64,000 bases of DNA from Laceyella putida (GCF_042665195.1 NZ_JBHTBW010000021.1:177942-241941), one strand, 5' to 3'. Counted from the stretch's first letter, positions 16,661-26,290 are shown. Notes: generated by a model not told the origin, from the sequence alone. Program-made: numbers and translations.

Positions 16661-19285
16661 ATGAAAGCAAGTGAAATTCGACGCAAATATCTTGAATTTT
16701 TCGCGCAGAAAGGGCACCAAATCGAACCGAGCGCTTCCTTGGTTCCAGTGGATGATCCCACACTGTTGTGGATTAACAGCGGGGTGGCCACGCTCAAAAA
16801 ATATTTTGATGGCCGGGTGACACCGGAAAATCCGCGCATTGTCAACTCACAGAAGTCCATTCGCACCAACGATATTGAAAACGTCGGGTATACTGCCAGA
16901 CACCATACGTTTTTCGAGATGTTGGGCAATTTCTCCATCGGAGATTACTTCAAAGAAGAAGCGATCACATGGGCATGGGAGTTTTTGACCAGCCCGGAGT
17001 GGATGGGCCTGGATCCCGACCGGCTCTCTGTGACGGTCCATCCGGAAGATGATGAGGCATATCGTTACTGGCATGAGAAAATCGGCATTCCAGCCGAGCG
17101 CATTGTGAAGCTGGAGGGGAACTTCTGGGATATCGGGGAAGGGCCAAGCGGTCCCAATACGGAGATTTTCTATGACCGCGGCGCGCACATTGGCGACCCC
17201 AACGATCCGGAGATGTATCCAGGGGGCGAAAATGAACGCTTTCTGGAGATCTGGAACTTGGTGTTCTCCCAATACAACCACAATCCGGACGGCACCTACA
17301 CCCCACTGCCCAAGAAAAACATCGATACTGGAATGGGCTTGGAACGGATGGCTTCGGTGATGCAAGACGTGCCGACCAACTATGACACCGATTTGTTTCA
17401 GCCGATCATCCAAGCCACCTGCCGCATCACCGGGGCAACCTATGGACAGGACCTTGATACTGACATTGCGTTAAAGGTGATTGCCGACCATATTCGCACC
17501 ATTGTGTTCGCTGTGGGGGATGGGGTTCTGCCATCCAACGAGGGACGCGGGTACGTCTTGCGCCGCTTGTTGCGCCGAGCGGTGCGGTATGGACGGAAGT
17601 TGGGGATGGAACGTCCCTTCCTGCATGAACTCACCCCGATCGTGGCGGAAATCATGCAAGATTATTATCCGGAGCCGCTGGATAAGAAAGATTTTATTGA
17701 ACGCGTCATCAAAAGTGAAGAAGAGCGTTTCCTGGAAACCCTGAGTGAAGGTTTGCATATATTGGAAAACGTGGTGGCGACCGCAAAAACGGAAGGACGT
17801 GCCACGATCACCGGGATGGAAGCGTTCAAGTTGTATGATACTTACGGATTTCCCGTTGATTTGACCGAGGATTTCGCACGGGAACATGGGCTGGAAGTGG
17901 ATCGGGACGGATTCGAACAGGAAATGGAAACGCAACGGGAACGCGCCCGTGCCGCCCGCCAAGATGTGGACAGCATGCAAGTGCAAGGGGGCGCTTTGGC
18001 TGAACTGGAAGCGGTCTCGCGATTTGTGGGCTACACCGAGCGCGAGAAACATACCCGCGTCTCCGCGATTATTGTTGATGACCAAGTGGTTGAGGAGATT
18101 CAAACGGGACAAAAAGGCCTTGTCATCTTGGAAGAAACTCCTTTTTACGCGGAAAGCGGCGGACAAGTCGCCGATACGGGTTGGATTGAATCGGCCGGCG
18201 GCACACTGCGGGTGGAAGATGTGAAAAAAGGGCCGCGTGGCGAACATGTGCACACCGTGGTGGCGGAAGCGGGAACGATCCGGCAAGGGGCTGAAGTGCG
18301 CGCTTCCATTGATGAGACCTTGCGGCAAGACATTGTCAAAAACCATACGGCGACGCATTTGTTGCACAAAGCGCTCAAAGAAGTGTTGGGAGAGCATGTC
18401 AACCAAGCGGGTTCCCTGGTCGCTCCCGACCGCCTCCGTTTTGACTTCTCGCATATCGGGGCGATGACATCAGACGAGATTCGTGATGTGGAGCGACGTG
18501 TAAACGAGCAAATCTGGGTGAATACTAAAGTCAACATCATGCAAAAACCACTGTCGGAAGCGAAAGCGATGGGCGCGATGGCGCTGTTCGGTGAAAAGTA
18601 TGGTGATGTGGTGCGCGTGGTGCAAGTGGGTGATTACAGCCTGGAGCTTTGCGGAGGAACCCATGTGGAAAGCACCGGCGAAATCGGCCTCTTCAAAATC
18701 CTGAGCGAGAGTGGGATTGGTTCGGGCACACGCCGGATTGAAGCTGTGACGGGCCGTCGCGCGTTCGCATACTTGGAAGGGCAATTGGAACTTCTAAATA
18801 AAGCGGCTGCCCTGCTCAAAGCGAAACCTGCGGATGTGGCCGAGCGCATTGAGCAATTGCAGGAGCGGATGAAAGAATTGTCCCGTGAAAACGAGTCGCT
18901 TAGGGCGAAGCTAAACCAAGCGGCAGCGGGTGAACTGGTGAACCAGGTTCATGACGTGGACGGGGTGCCGGTTCTTGCGGCGCAAGTGGAAGCCAATGAT
19001 ATGGAGCAACTGCGGTCCATGGTCGACGACTTGAGACAAAAAGTGGGGCAAGGGGTCATTGTGTTGGGCTCCAACGCAGGCGGCAAAGTGCAAATCGTCG
19101 CCTCTGTGTCGCCGGACTATGTGAAAGCCGGCTTGCATGCGGGCAAATTGGTCAAAGAAGTGGCTACGCTCTGTGGCGGTGGCGGCGGCGGCCGTCCAGA
19201 TATGGCGCAAGCGGGCGGCAAACAGCCTGAGCGTTTGCCTGAAGCATTGAGTCGGGTCGCTGAATTCGTCAAAGCGCAAAAATAG
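16661..19285 (+). CDS. alaS: Alanine--tRNA ligase
   Basis: 874 residues, full length. The class II catalytic core begins MKASEIRRKYLEFFAQKGH; the editing domain has HTATHLLH (about residue 560) and the zinc/editing CGGTHVESTGEIG (about 665); the C-Ala domain ends with the DHHA1-type GGGGGGRPDMAQAGG. It charges tRNA-Ala and edits mischarged serine and glycine. AAGGAGG lies 12 bases before the ATG. It is first in the alaS-ireB-ruvX cluster and controlled by the T-box. Confidence 0.97.
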   Translation: MKASEIRRKYLEFFAQKGHQIEPSASLVPVDDPTLLWINSGVATLKKYFDGRVTPENPRIVNSQKSIRTNDIENVGYTARHHTFFEMLGNFSIGDYFKEEAITWAWEFLTSPEWMGLDPDRLSVTVHPEDDEAYRYWHEKIGIPAERIVKLEGNFWDIGEGPSGPNTEIFYDRGAHIGDPNDPEMYPGGENERFLEIWNLVFSQYNHNPDGTYTPLPKKNIDTGMGLERMASVMQDVPTNYDTDLFQPIIQATCRITGATYGQDLDTDIALKVIADHIRTIVFAVGDGVLPSNEGRGYVLRRLLRRAVRYGRKLGMERPFLHELTPIVAEIMQDYYPEPLDKKDFIERVIKSEEERFLETLSEGLHILENVVATAKTEGRATITGMEAFKLYDTYGFPVDLTEDFAREHGLEVDRDGFEQEMETQRERARAARQDVDSMQVQGGALAELEAVSRFVGYTEREKHTRVSAIIVDDQVVEEIQTGQKGLVILEETPFYAESGGQVADTGWIESAGGTLRVEDVKKGPRGEHVHTVVAEAGTIRQGAEVRASIDETLRQDIVKNHTATHLLHKALKEVLGEHVNQAGSLVAPDRLRFDFSHIGAMTSDEIRDVERRVNEQIWVNTKVNIMQKPLSEAKAMGAMALFGEKYGDVVRVVQVGDYSLELCGGTHVESTGEIGLFKILSESGIGSGTRRIEAVTGRRAFAYLEGQLELLNKAAALLKAKPADVAERIEQLQERMKELSRENESLRAKLNQAAAGELVNQVHDVDGVPVLAAQVEANDMEQLRSMVDDLRQKVGQGVIVLGSNAGGKVQIVASVSPDYVKAGLHAGKLVKEVATLCGGGGGGRPDMAQAGGKQPERLPEALSRVAEFVKAQK

Positions 19286-19363
19286 AATTTAACAGGAGAA
19301 TGTCCGGGCAAGGGCGAAGAAGTAAGAAGCTGGTCATCCAAATAGAGAGGTGTGAAATCATCC

Positions 19364-19615
19364 ATGGATGAAACAATGAAGTTTAATTTTCGGGGTGATC
19401 AAGACCTTGACCCTAAGGATGTCTTGTTTCAAGTGTACGAGGCGCTGAAGGAAAAAGGATATAATCCGATCAACCAGATTGTGGGCTATCTCATTTCCGG
19501 AGATCCTGCTTATATACCGCGCCATAAGAATGCCCGGACACTGATTCGCAAGTTGGAGCGCGATGAGATCATTGAGGAACTGGTCAAATACTACATTGAA
19601 CAGAATAGTCAATAG
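19364..19615 (+). CDS. ireB: IreB family regulatory phosphoprotein (DUF965, YrzL)
   Basis: 83 residues, containing the family core VYEALKEKGYNPINQIVGYL, SGDPAYIPRH and LIRKLERDEIIEELV. IreB is phosphorylated on N-terminal threonines by the Ser/Thr kinase IreK/PrkC and affects cephalosporin resistance in Enterococcus. Two starts are possible: ATG 19364 (used here) and GTG 19352, which aligns one residue longer with homologues but has GAGAGG too close. It lies between alaS and ruvX as in other Bacillales. Confidence 0.92.
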   Translation: MDETMKFNFRGDQDLDPKDVLFQVYEALKEKGYNPINQIVGYLISGDPAYIPRHKNARTLIRKLERDEIIEELVKYYIEQNSQ

Positions 19616-19627
19616 AGAGGAAACGAC

Positions 19628-20080
19628 ATGGGGTTTGAGGAGTTCTCTTCATTGGATATAGATTCTCCACGCATCCTCGGGTTGGATGTGGGAGAGCGGA
19701 GAATTGGCGTCGCGGTCAGTGACTCACTGGGTTGGACGGCCCAGGGAGTCACCGTGATTGACCGGAAAGCGGGCGATTGGTGGCAAGCGCTGGATCGGCT
19801 GGTTCAGGAGTACCGCGTCAAAGAGATCGTGATCGGTCTTCCGCGAAACATGAATGGGACATTGGGACCCCGCGGAGAAGCTTGCCAAGCGTTGGCTAAA
19901 GAAATTCATGAGCGCTATTCCCTTCCCGTTCACATGTGGGATGAGCGTTTATCCACAGCCGCGGCGGAACGGACGCTGATCGATGCGGACATGTCGCGGA
20001 AGAAACGCAAGCAGGTGGTCGACCAATTGGCCGCCACTTGGATATTGCAAGGGTATATTGATGCAAACAGGAGGGTTTAA
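19628..20080 (+). CDS. ruvX: Holliday junction resolvase RuvX/YqgF (YrrK)
   Basis: 150 residues, RNase H-like fold: RILGLDVGERRIGVAVSD with the first catalytic Asp, IVIGLPRNMNGTLGPRG near residue 70, and WDERLSTAAAERTLIDADMSRKKRK near residue 105 with the remaining acidic residues. The family acts on Holliday junctions and in 16S rRNA processing. AGAGAGG precedes the ATG; the start is 13 bases after ireB and the stop three bases before the DUF1292 gene. Confidence 0.93.
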   Translation: MGFEEFSSLDIDSPRILGLDVGERRIGVAVSDSLGWTAQGVTVIDRKAGDWWQALDRLVQEYRVKEIVIGLPRNMNGTLGPRGEACQALAKEIHERYSLPVHMWDERLSTAAAERTLIDADMSRKKRKQVVDQLAATWILQGYIDANRRV

Positions 20081-20082
20081 AC

Positions 20083-20397
20083 ATGGCAGAACAACAACAA
20101 GAGTTTCTTATGATTCCAACCGAAGATGGAACTGAAGAAAGATTCGAGATCCTGTACACCTTTGAAAGTGACGAAACAGGAAATAAATATATGTTTGTGG
20201 CTCCGGCGGATGAATTGGAAAACGAAAACGAAGAAGAAGGCGGCGTAGAGGTGCTGGCTTTCCGTTACACCGAAGAAGGCGATGACATTACGCTGGAGAT
20301 GATTGACGAAGACAACGAACAAGAATGGAACCTCGTGGAAGAGATGTTTAACACCCTCTTTTCGGGCATCGAATTGGAAGACGAAGATCATAAATAG
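20083..20397 (+). CDS. DUF1292 protein, YrzB-like
   Basis: 104 acidic residues with the DUF1292 pattern (EERFEILYTFESDETGNKYM, VEVLAFRYTEEGDDI, EWNLVEEMFNTL). Function unknown; the gene always travels with ireB and ruvX in Bacillales. AGGAGG precedes the ATG, which is two bases after the ruvX stop, suggesting translational coupling. Confidence 0.9.
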   Translation: MAEQQQEFLMIPTEDGTEERFEILYTFESDETGNKYMFVAPADELENENEEEGGVEVLAFRYTEEGDDITLEMIDEDNEQEWNLVEEMFNTLFSGIELEDEDHK

Positions 20398-20413
20398 GTG
20401 AGGTTTTTAGACG

Positions 20414-20686
20414 ATGGGTGGAACAGAGGCACGCGAGGTTCAGATTCTACGGCAACAGCTGGCGAATGGACAAATGATCCATCAAGAGACACCCTACCAT
20501 TTGGTGAATGAAGTGGATGTGGCGGGGCAACATTACGCCTTGTTGCGCAAAGCTGACGATCATCCGGATGACGCTTATCTCTTCCGCGTCAACCAAGGGG
20601 CGCTGGAAGAAATTGAGGATGACAATGAATGGGAGAATATTGCCGAAGCTGTTGATGAAATGTTATATTTTCATGAATATCAGTAA
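20414..20686 (+). CDS. Second DUF1292-like protein
   Basis: 90 residues. The order YHLVNEVDVAGQHYALLRK, AYLFRVNQGALEEI and EWENIAEAVDEM mirrors the preceding DUF1292 protein, with the same beta-rich core and C-terminal helix, so this is most likely a diverged tandem duplicate. GTGAGG precedes the ATG. It is the last gene before the operon terminator. Confidence 0.8.
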   Translation: MGGTEAREVQILRQQLANGQMIHQETPYHLVNEVDVAGQHYALLRKADDHPDDAYLFRVNQGALEEIEDDNEWENIAEAVDEMLYFHEYQ

Positions 20687-20714
20687 AAACGGGGAGGTTT
20701 CCCCGTTTTTTTTT
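20686..20714 (+). terminator. Terminator of the alaS-ireB-ruvX operon
   Basis: AACGGGGA-GGT-TTCCCCGTT followed by a run of eight or more T. Confidence 0.9.
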
Positions 20715-20797
20715 CGTTTATCTGTGATACCCTATAAAAGAGTTTTTTTGCAAAAAGGAGATGTTATTTTATTTAGGCAAAAGGGGTACTAAGACAA

Positions 20798-21874
20798 ATG
20801 AAATGGTTTTGGCGTATCTTCTTTACCATTGCTCTCTTGGCCGGGTGGGGAATATTGGGTTACTTCTTCGCCGATTTCACCTTGGGATCGCCGAAACGAA
20901 CCAAACCGGTAGAGGTTGAAATCCCCCCTAATTCGACCTTACAAGAGATCGGGCGCATTCTCAAAGAGAAACGGTTGATCCGCGAAGCGTATTTTTTTCG
21001 TTATTATGCGGCATGGAAAAACAAAACCACTCTTCGAGCGGGAACATTTGAAATCTTGCCCGGGGAAACTTTGGATGACATGTTGGCCAAGTTTGCCGAT
21101 GGGAAAGAGAATAAAGTGAAAGTCGTCATCCCGCCGGGCTGGACCGTATATGAAATCGCAGATCGGCTAGAGGCCAAAGGCTTTGACAAGCAAGCGTTTT
21201 TAGAAGCGCTGAACAATAAGAAACCGCAATTCGCTTTTGAATATAAAATCACCAAAGGCCCCTACCGCAAATATAAATTAGAGGGCTATCTTTATCCGGA
21301 TACATATTATTTCAAGCCAAATGAAAAACCAGAGAAAATCATCAATACAATGTTGGGCCAGTTCAATGACCACTATGAGAAGTTAAATGTGGAAGAAAAA
21401 CTGCAAAGCCATCCGCGATTAAAAAACATGACGTTGGATAAGGTGGTTACAGTGGCCTCGCTGATTCAGCGCGAGGGACAGGATAAGAGCGAACTTCCTC
21501 GGATTGCGGGAGTGATCTATAATCGGCTGGATATCCACATGCCTTTGCAAGTGGATGCGGCGATTGTCTTTATGTATAGAGAGAAAGGGCAAAAAGTCAC
21601 CCGGGTTTACCAAAAAATGTATAAAGGTGTCCGTCATCCGTACAATACGTACGAAAATATAGGCTTAACTCCCGGACCCATTTCCAACACGACCGAAGAT
21701 GCGTTGGCGGCGGCGTTGGAGCCTGAGAACCATAAATTTCTGTATTATGTGACGAGAGAAGATGGCACTCATCGTCACTATTTCGCCACCAGTTATGAAC
21801 AGCATCAGAAATATAACGCGATTAGTAAGAAAAATAGGGAAAAAGTCCAAGCTGTCCAAGCAAGTGGAGAATAA
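20798..21874 (+). CDS. mltG: Endolytic murein transglycosylase MltG, copy 1
   Basis: 358 residues: an N-terminal membrane anchor (about 5-26), a LysM-like region (IPPNSTLQEIGRIL, about 42-55), then the YceG catalytic domain with EGYLYPDTYYF (162-172) and LIQREGQ, whose glutamate (about 226) is the catalytic residue. MltG cleaves nascent glycan strands outside the membrane and sets their length. AAAGGGG is 11 bases upstream. A second mltG follows directly; both carry the catalytic Glu. Confidence 0.93.
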   Translation: MKWFWRIFFTIALLAGWGILGYFFADFTLGSPKRTKPVEVEIPPNSTLQEIGRILKEKRLIREAYFFRYYAAWKNKTTLRAGTFEILPGETLDDMLAKFADGKENKVKVVIPPGWTVYEIADRLEAKGFDKQAFLEALNNKKPQFAFEYKITKGPYRKYKLEGYLYPDTYYFKPNEKPEKIINTMLGQFNDHYEKLNVEEKLQSHPRLKNMTLDKVVTVASLIQREGQDKSELPRIAGVIYNRLDIHMPLQVDAAIVFMYREKGQKVTRVYQKMYKGVRHPYNTYENIGLTPGPISNTTEDALAAALEPENHKFLYYVTREDGTHRHYFATSYEQHQKYNAISKKNREKVQAVQASGE

Positions 21875-21888
21875 GTTGAGTAAACAGA

Positions 21889-21926
21889 ATCCCCTTCCCT
21901 TATAATGAGGAGGGGACTTTTTGTTT
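21889..21926 (+). terminator. Terminator between the two mltG genes
   Basis: CCCCTTCC-(10 nt)-GGAGGGG followed by ACTTTTTG. Confidence 0.75.
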
Positions 21927-22060
21927 TCAAAGCGTGTATGGGATATTTATGTAAATAAAGGATTGTTTTATTTATATAGTGATTGCACGAGTTATGTTAA
22001 TATGGAATAAAGTTTGGTGAAAGGTTTTTATTTTATTTTGGTAAAAGGAGACCTACGATA

Positions 22061-23134
22061 ATGAGATGGTTTTTGCGTATCTTCTTTACCTTGGTGCTCT
22101 TGGCCGGGTGGATCGGATTGGGTTTGCTCTATGTTGATTTTACCTTGGGGTCGTCCAAACGTTCACAACCGGTGCAAGTGCAAATCCCGCCACAAACCTC
22201 CTTGCAGGGGATTGGCCGGATTTTGGAGGAAAAAGGCTTAATCCGTGAGTCATACTTCTTTCGTTATTATGTCATTTGGAAACAAAAAACCAATCTGCGT
22301 GCGGGCAATTACGAAATCGCGCCCGGGGAAACATTGGACCAGATGTTGGACCGGTTTGCCGAAGGAAAGGAAAATACGGTCCGCATCGATGTCATTCCTG
22401 GCTTTACCGCGTATGACATTGCGGATCGCTTAACGAAGAATGGCTTGGATGGACAAGGGTTTCTCAAGGCGCTCAACAACAAGACTCCCAAGTTCGCCTT
22501 TGAAAAACAGATTCCCAACCATCCGCAGCGCCCTTATAAGCTGGAGGGGTATCTCTATCCGGACACTTATTACTTTCCTAAAAAAGAGAAGCCGGAAAAC
22601 ATCGTGAACGCGATGTTGGAACGGTTTAATAAACAACTGGTGGAATTGAAGATCCAGGAGCAGTTGCAACAAGATTCACCGCTGAACGGCAACAAGCCGA
22701 TGACGCTGGACCAATTGGTGACCGTCGCTTCCCTCATTCAACGGGAAGGCCAGGTCAAAAGCGAAAAGCCCATTATCGCAGGCGTGATCTATAACCGGTT
22801 GCAAAAAAACAAAAAGCTGCAAGTGGATGCAACGATCGTGTTTATGTATCGAATGAAAGGGCAAAAAATTAAGACAGTGTTGGAGAGAATGTATTATGAA
22901 AAGCATCCTTACAGCACTTATGCGATCACCGGATTGCCGCCCGGCCCCATTTCCTCTCCGACCAAAGTGGAGTTGGAAGCCGCCTTGCACCCGCAGAAGC
23001 ATCGATACCTATTTTATGTGACAAGGGATGACGGCTCCAACCTTCATTATTTTGCGGAGAATGATCAAGGGCATAAAGCCAATTTGCGAAAACGGGAGCA
23101 GAATCGTCAAAGAGCCCAAGCGAGTCGACAATAG
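22061..23134 (+). CDS. Endolytic murein transglycosylase MltG, copy 2
   Basis: 357 residues, collinear with copy 1 from the first codons (MRWFLRIFFTLVLLAGW against MKWFWRIFFTIALLAGW) through EGYLYPDTYYF and LIQREGQ (catalytic Glu about 229) to the C-terminus. The similarity extends upstream into the ribosome site, so this is a tandem gene duplication, now clearly diverged. It has AAAAGGAG at good spacing, a separate leader and its own terminator, so the two copies can be expressed independently. Confidence 0.93.
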   Translation: MRWFLRIFFTLVLLAGWIGLGLLYVDFTLGSSKRSQPVQVQIPPQTSLQGIGRILEEKGLIRESYFFRYYVIWKQKTNLRAGNYEIAPGETLDQMLDRFAEGKENTVRIDVIPGFTAYDIADRLTKNGLDGQGFLKALNNKTPKFAFEKQIPNHPQRPYKLEGYLYPDTYYFPKKEKPENIVNAMLERFNKQLVELKIQEQLQQDSPLNGNKPMTLDQLVTVASLIQREGQVKSEKPIIAGVIYNRLQKNKKLQVDATIVFMYRMKGQKIKTVLERMYYEKHPYSTYAITGLPPGPISSPTKVELEAALHPQKHRYLFYVTRDDGSNLHYFAENDQGHKANLRKREQNRQRAQASRQ

Positions 23135-23165
23135 GACTCCCCTCCACGTCACCCGCTTGAGCCCT

Positions 23166-23203
23166 AAAAAGCCTGGCTATGTATGAGCCAGGCTTTTTGA
23201 TCA
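23166..23203. terminator. Bidirectional terminator between mltG copy 2 and the convergent gene
   Basis: AAAAAGCCTGGCT-(5 nt)-AGCCAGGCTTTTT serves both strands. Confidence 0.92.
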
Positions 23204-23755
23204 TTTTTGGATGTCCGCGATGAGCGCTTGCTTCGATTCCAGCTTCGCGATGGCGGGAGCCACTTCGCGCGCCGGAGAGACCTCATTGCCGTTCACTGCG
23301 AATTTGCCTTGGTAGGCGCCAATGATCACATACGCCTCCTCAGCGGTAACGGGACCTTGGTATTTTTGCAGGAACAGGACATAAGACTGGTTCTTGTCCA
23401 TGATTTTATTGCCCTCGACGGTATAATGATTGTTCCCATCAAATCCGCCGGTTTCCAAGATGCGAATCGTTTTGCCGTTCACACTGCCTTTGATCGTTTG
23501 CGTCACTTTAAAATCCGTAGTTGTGAACAGCATATTTTGATATTTGATCCCTCTTTGTTTGGCCAAGGTGGTTCCTTCGACGATTAATTCAGCTTCCTGC
23601 TTCATTTCATCCACACTGCTATATTGCTTGTCCAGGGAAACACCCAGTTCCAATTCTTTGGGTGCGAAAAAGGAATAGTATAATCCGCCCGCAAGCAAAA
23701 GAACGAGAGCGACCATCAACAGGGGATAGGAACTGCGCTTGATGTGGTTGATCAT
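23201..23755 (-). CDS. Membrane-anchored extracytoplasmic protein of unknown function
   Basis: 184 residues. A basic N-terminus and one hydrophobic segment (LLMVALVLLLAGGLYYSFF, about 12-30) anchor a soluble, mixed alpha/beta domain outside the cell. The pattern FKVTQTIKGSVNGKTIRILETG and NQSYVLFLQKY resembles small beta-sandwich extracellular proteins found near secreted proteases, but I do not recognise a family. AAGGAGG lies 10 bases before the ATG. The matrixin-like protease gene ends 23 bases upstream on the same strand, so the two are probably an operon. Confidence 0.75.
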   Translation of the reverse strand: MINHIKRSSYPLLMVALVLLLAGGLYYSFFAPKELELGVSLDKQYSSVDEMKQEAELIVEGTTLAKQRGIKYQNMLFTTTDFKVTQTIKGSVNGKTIRILETGGFDGNNHYTVEGNKIMDKNQSYVLFLQKYQGPVTAEEAYVIIGAYQGKFAVNGNEVSPAREVAPAIAKLESKQALIADIQK

Positions 23756-23778
23756 GGGGTTGGTTCCTCCTTTATGAA

Positions 23779-24285
23779 TCAGTAAATGGCATTGACGCCG
23801 TTAATATCGTCTTGTGTCGGGGAATAAACGGTCCGTCCATCGTTGTCGTACATGACAGCCCCGCCGGGTCCCAAGCGGTTTTCATGGCCAAGTCCCAGGG
23901 CATGTCCCAGCTCATGGGTGATGACTCCTTTGCGTTTTTGGGAGCTGTATCCATCCGTATAGTAGGTGTTAATGGAGATATCCATGCGATAAACAGTGCT
24001 GCCGGAGCTGGAGCCAACGGAACAGAGTCCACTCCAGGATACGTTGCCAAAGTTGCCGGCCGTGGTGGTGATGCCGGGGCTTGAGCTGTAGGACAGATTG
24101 GCATCGGTCCAGTTGCTCCATTCCGTTTTGCCGTTGTTGCATTGCGTCGTGTAGTCGCCGTACATGTCGCATTCATACGTGATGTTGGGACTGGACCACT
24201 TATAACCCCACAGCACATAGGCAAATGTGGGCGACCAGGCACCCAGGACAAGTAAAAACATGGCGATCGCTAACCCTTTTTTCAT
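23779..24285 (-). CDS. Secreted matrixin-like zinc metalloprotease
   Basis: 168 residues. An N-terminal signal peptide (MKKGLAIAMFLLVLGAWSPTFA, residues 1-22) is followed by a short catalytic domain with the metzincin zinc motif HELGHALGLGH (about 124-134) and a Met-turn GAVMYD. The motif fits the matrixin (M10) family; the domain is small for it. The ATG at 24285 follows AGGAGG. A serine/glycine/tryptophan-rich stretch precedes the active site. The downstream anchored protein could be an inhibitor or partner, but this is inference. Confidence 0.85.
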   Translation of the reverse strand: MKKGLAIAMFLLVLGAWSPTFAYVLWGYKWSSPNITYECDMYGDYTTQCNNGKTEWSNWTDANLSYSSSPGITTTAGNFGNVSWSGLCSVGSSSGSTVYRMDISINTYYTDGYSSQKRKGVITHELGHALGLGHENRLGPGGAVMYDNDGRTVYSPTQDDINGVNAIY

Positions 24286-24660
24286 GATGTTAACCTCCTG
24301 TAGCAATAGGTTAAAAAGTTTAATATTTAAATTATTTGATAACCAATCATATTTAACCTTTGTTTAAATGAAAAAATATTAAGACAATATATTTTTATAA
24401 AATCAATAAAGGATTGAGTCGTTAAATTGTGGCGGGATGTCGTATTTTTCTTTATTAATTGGTTAAAAATAACATTATTGCGATAAATTTATATAGAAAA
24501 CACGAGATATTATCTGTTTCGAAAAAAGAAAGGCGATGGCCAAAAATATGAGAATCTAATTCCTACGGTTTCTTTATGAGTCGTTTACGTGTTGTTAACA
24601 TCATTCCATTAATTTAGAACATGATAGAACCGCATTTCCGGATGGGGAGTGAGTGTCATC

Positions 24661-26247
24661 ATGGCAGAAAATCATATAACACGACGAGAATTCATGAAGT
24701 TTGTCGGGGTGGGGACAGCGGCATTGGTCGGAGTGACAACGGGAATGGATCAAGTGGCCCAGGCGGCGGAAAAGGGAGCGACCGACGCCTTTAAGAAAAT
24801 GGCGCAACGCCCGCCATTTCGCCCGATCTCTCCATCTGACCAGGACAAGTTGCTTTTGCCTCCAGGGTTTCAGTATGATGTGATCGCCGCTTGGGGCGAT
24901 GACATCGGAAATGGCGAAAAGTTCGGTTATAACTGTGATTTGACCGTATACTTCCCAATCAAAGGATCATCTGAACACGGCCTCTTATGGGTAAATCATG
25001 AATATGTGGGCTCTGGGGCGTTATGGATGTATACAGCCGATACGCCGGATGCCCGGAAGCATGCCATTGAACAATACAATGTCGGTGGAAGCGTTATAGA
25101 AATTAAGAAAACGGATGGCAAGTGGAAGCTTGTGAAAGAGAGCCGCTATGCCCGTCGGATTACCGCCAATACGATGATGGATCTGACCGGTCCCGCATGC
25201 GGGGATGCCACGGTCGGTCACGTTACCGAAGTGAAAGGGACATTTGCCAACTGCAGCGGGGGCAGAACGTTATGGAACACCGTGCTTTCTTGTGAAGAAA
25301 ACTTTGAGGAAGACGCGGCGCGTTGGGGACGCAACTCTACCCACTATGGTTGGGTTGTGGAAGTCGATCCGTTTGACCCAACTTCCAAACCTCGCAAACA
25401 TACGGCGCTCGGTCGTTTCGCCCATGAAAACGCCGCGATGACCTTATCGAAAGATGGGCGCTTGGTTGTGTATATGGGTGATGATTCCAATGACCAATAT
25501 TTCTACAAATTTGTGAGCGCGGAGAAATATCAGCCGGCTCTGGGCAAAGCCAACCACACGCTACTCAGTCGGGGGACGCTTTATGTGGCGAACTTGGGTG
25601 ATGGCGTATGGGTGCCCTTGGATTTGGAACGGAGTCCGGCTTTAAAAGCGAAGTTCGCCACACAGGGGGATGTGCTGGTGCATGCCCGGGATGCGGCCAA
25701 ATTAGTGGGGGCCACGCCGCTTGACCGTCCGGAAGACGTGGAAGTCAATCCGCGCGATGGCAGCGTATACCTCGCCTTAACCAATAATACGAAACACGGA
25801 AATTTTCACGGCCAAATCTTGCGCCTGATGGAAGCCGGGGATGATGCGGCGGCTGAACGATTTATCTTTGAAGTGTTTGCCGTGGGGGGGCGCCAAAGCG
25901 GCTTCTCTTGCCCGGATAATCTTCTGTTTGACAAGCAGGGCAACTTATGGGTGTGCACGGATATTTCCTCAAGCAAGCTGAACCAAGCCAATACCTATGA
26001 AACGTTTAAGAATAACGGGATTTTCTTTATCGCGACCCAAGGGCGGCAAGCGGGGGAAGCCTTCCAATTCGCTTCGGGGCCCCGGGAAGCTGAGATGACA
26101 GGGCCTGACTTTACCCCAGATCAACGCACGCTGTTTATCGCTGTCCAGCATCCGGGTGAAGAGACTCAAGATCCGCAGAATCCAACCAGCCATTGGCCTT
26201 ATGGTGATATGCCGCGTCCGGCTGTTGTCGCCATTCGCGGATTCTGA
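24661..26247 (+). CDS. PhoX-like phosphatase (DUF839) with Tat signal
   Basis: 528 residues from ATG 24661. The N-terminus has the twin-arginine motif TRREFMKFVG and a hydrophobic stretch, so it is exported folded. The body matches PhoX/DUF839: LPPGFQYDVIAAWGD, LLWVNHEYVG, ALGRFAHENAAM and RPEDVEVNPRDG. PhoX enzymes are calcium/iron alkaline phosphatases that release phosphate from organic esters outside the cell. The 350 bases upstream are AT-rich and hold no gene; I see no clear Pho box. A stable hairpin follows the stop. Confidence 0.85.
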   Translation: MAENHITRREFMKFVGVGTAALVGVTTGMDQVAQAAEKGATDAFKKMAQRPPFRPISPSDQDKLLLPPGFQYDVIAAWGDDIGNGEKFGYNCDLTVYFPIKGSSEHGLLWVNHEYVGSGALWMYTADTPDARKHAIEQYNVGGSVIEIKKTDGKWKLVKESRYARRITANTMMDLTGPACGDATVGHVTEVKGTFANCSGGRTLWNTVLSCEENFEEDAARWGRNSTHYGWVVEVDPFDPTSKPRKHTALGRFAHENAAMTLSKDGRLVVYMGDDSNDQYFYKFVSAEKYQPALGKANHTLLSRGTLYVANLGDGVWVPLDLERSPALKAKFATQGDVLVHARDAAKLVGATPLDRPEDVEVNPRDGSVYLALTNNTKHGNFHGQILRLMEAGDDAAAERFIFEVFAVGGRQSGFSCPDNLLFDKQGNLWVCTDISSSKLNQANTYETFKNNGIFFIATQGRQAGEAFQFASGPREAEMTGPDFTPDQRTLFIAVQHPGEETQDPQNPTSHWPYGDMPRPAVVAIRGF

Positions 26248-26290
26248 ACGGAGATTTGAATCAACTTTGACAACACGTTTTCGCGCGTAT

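Noticed and set aside
17471..18454. Long minus-strand frame (327 codons) opposite alaS
   Set aside because: Antisense to alaS, no ribosome site, low-complexity H/F/R-rich product.
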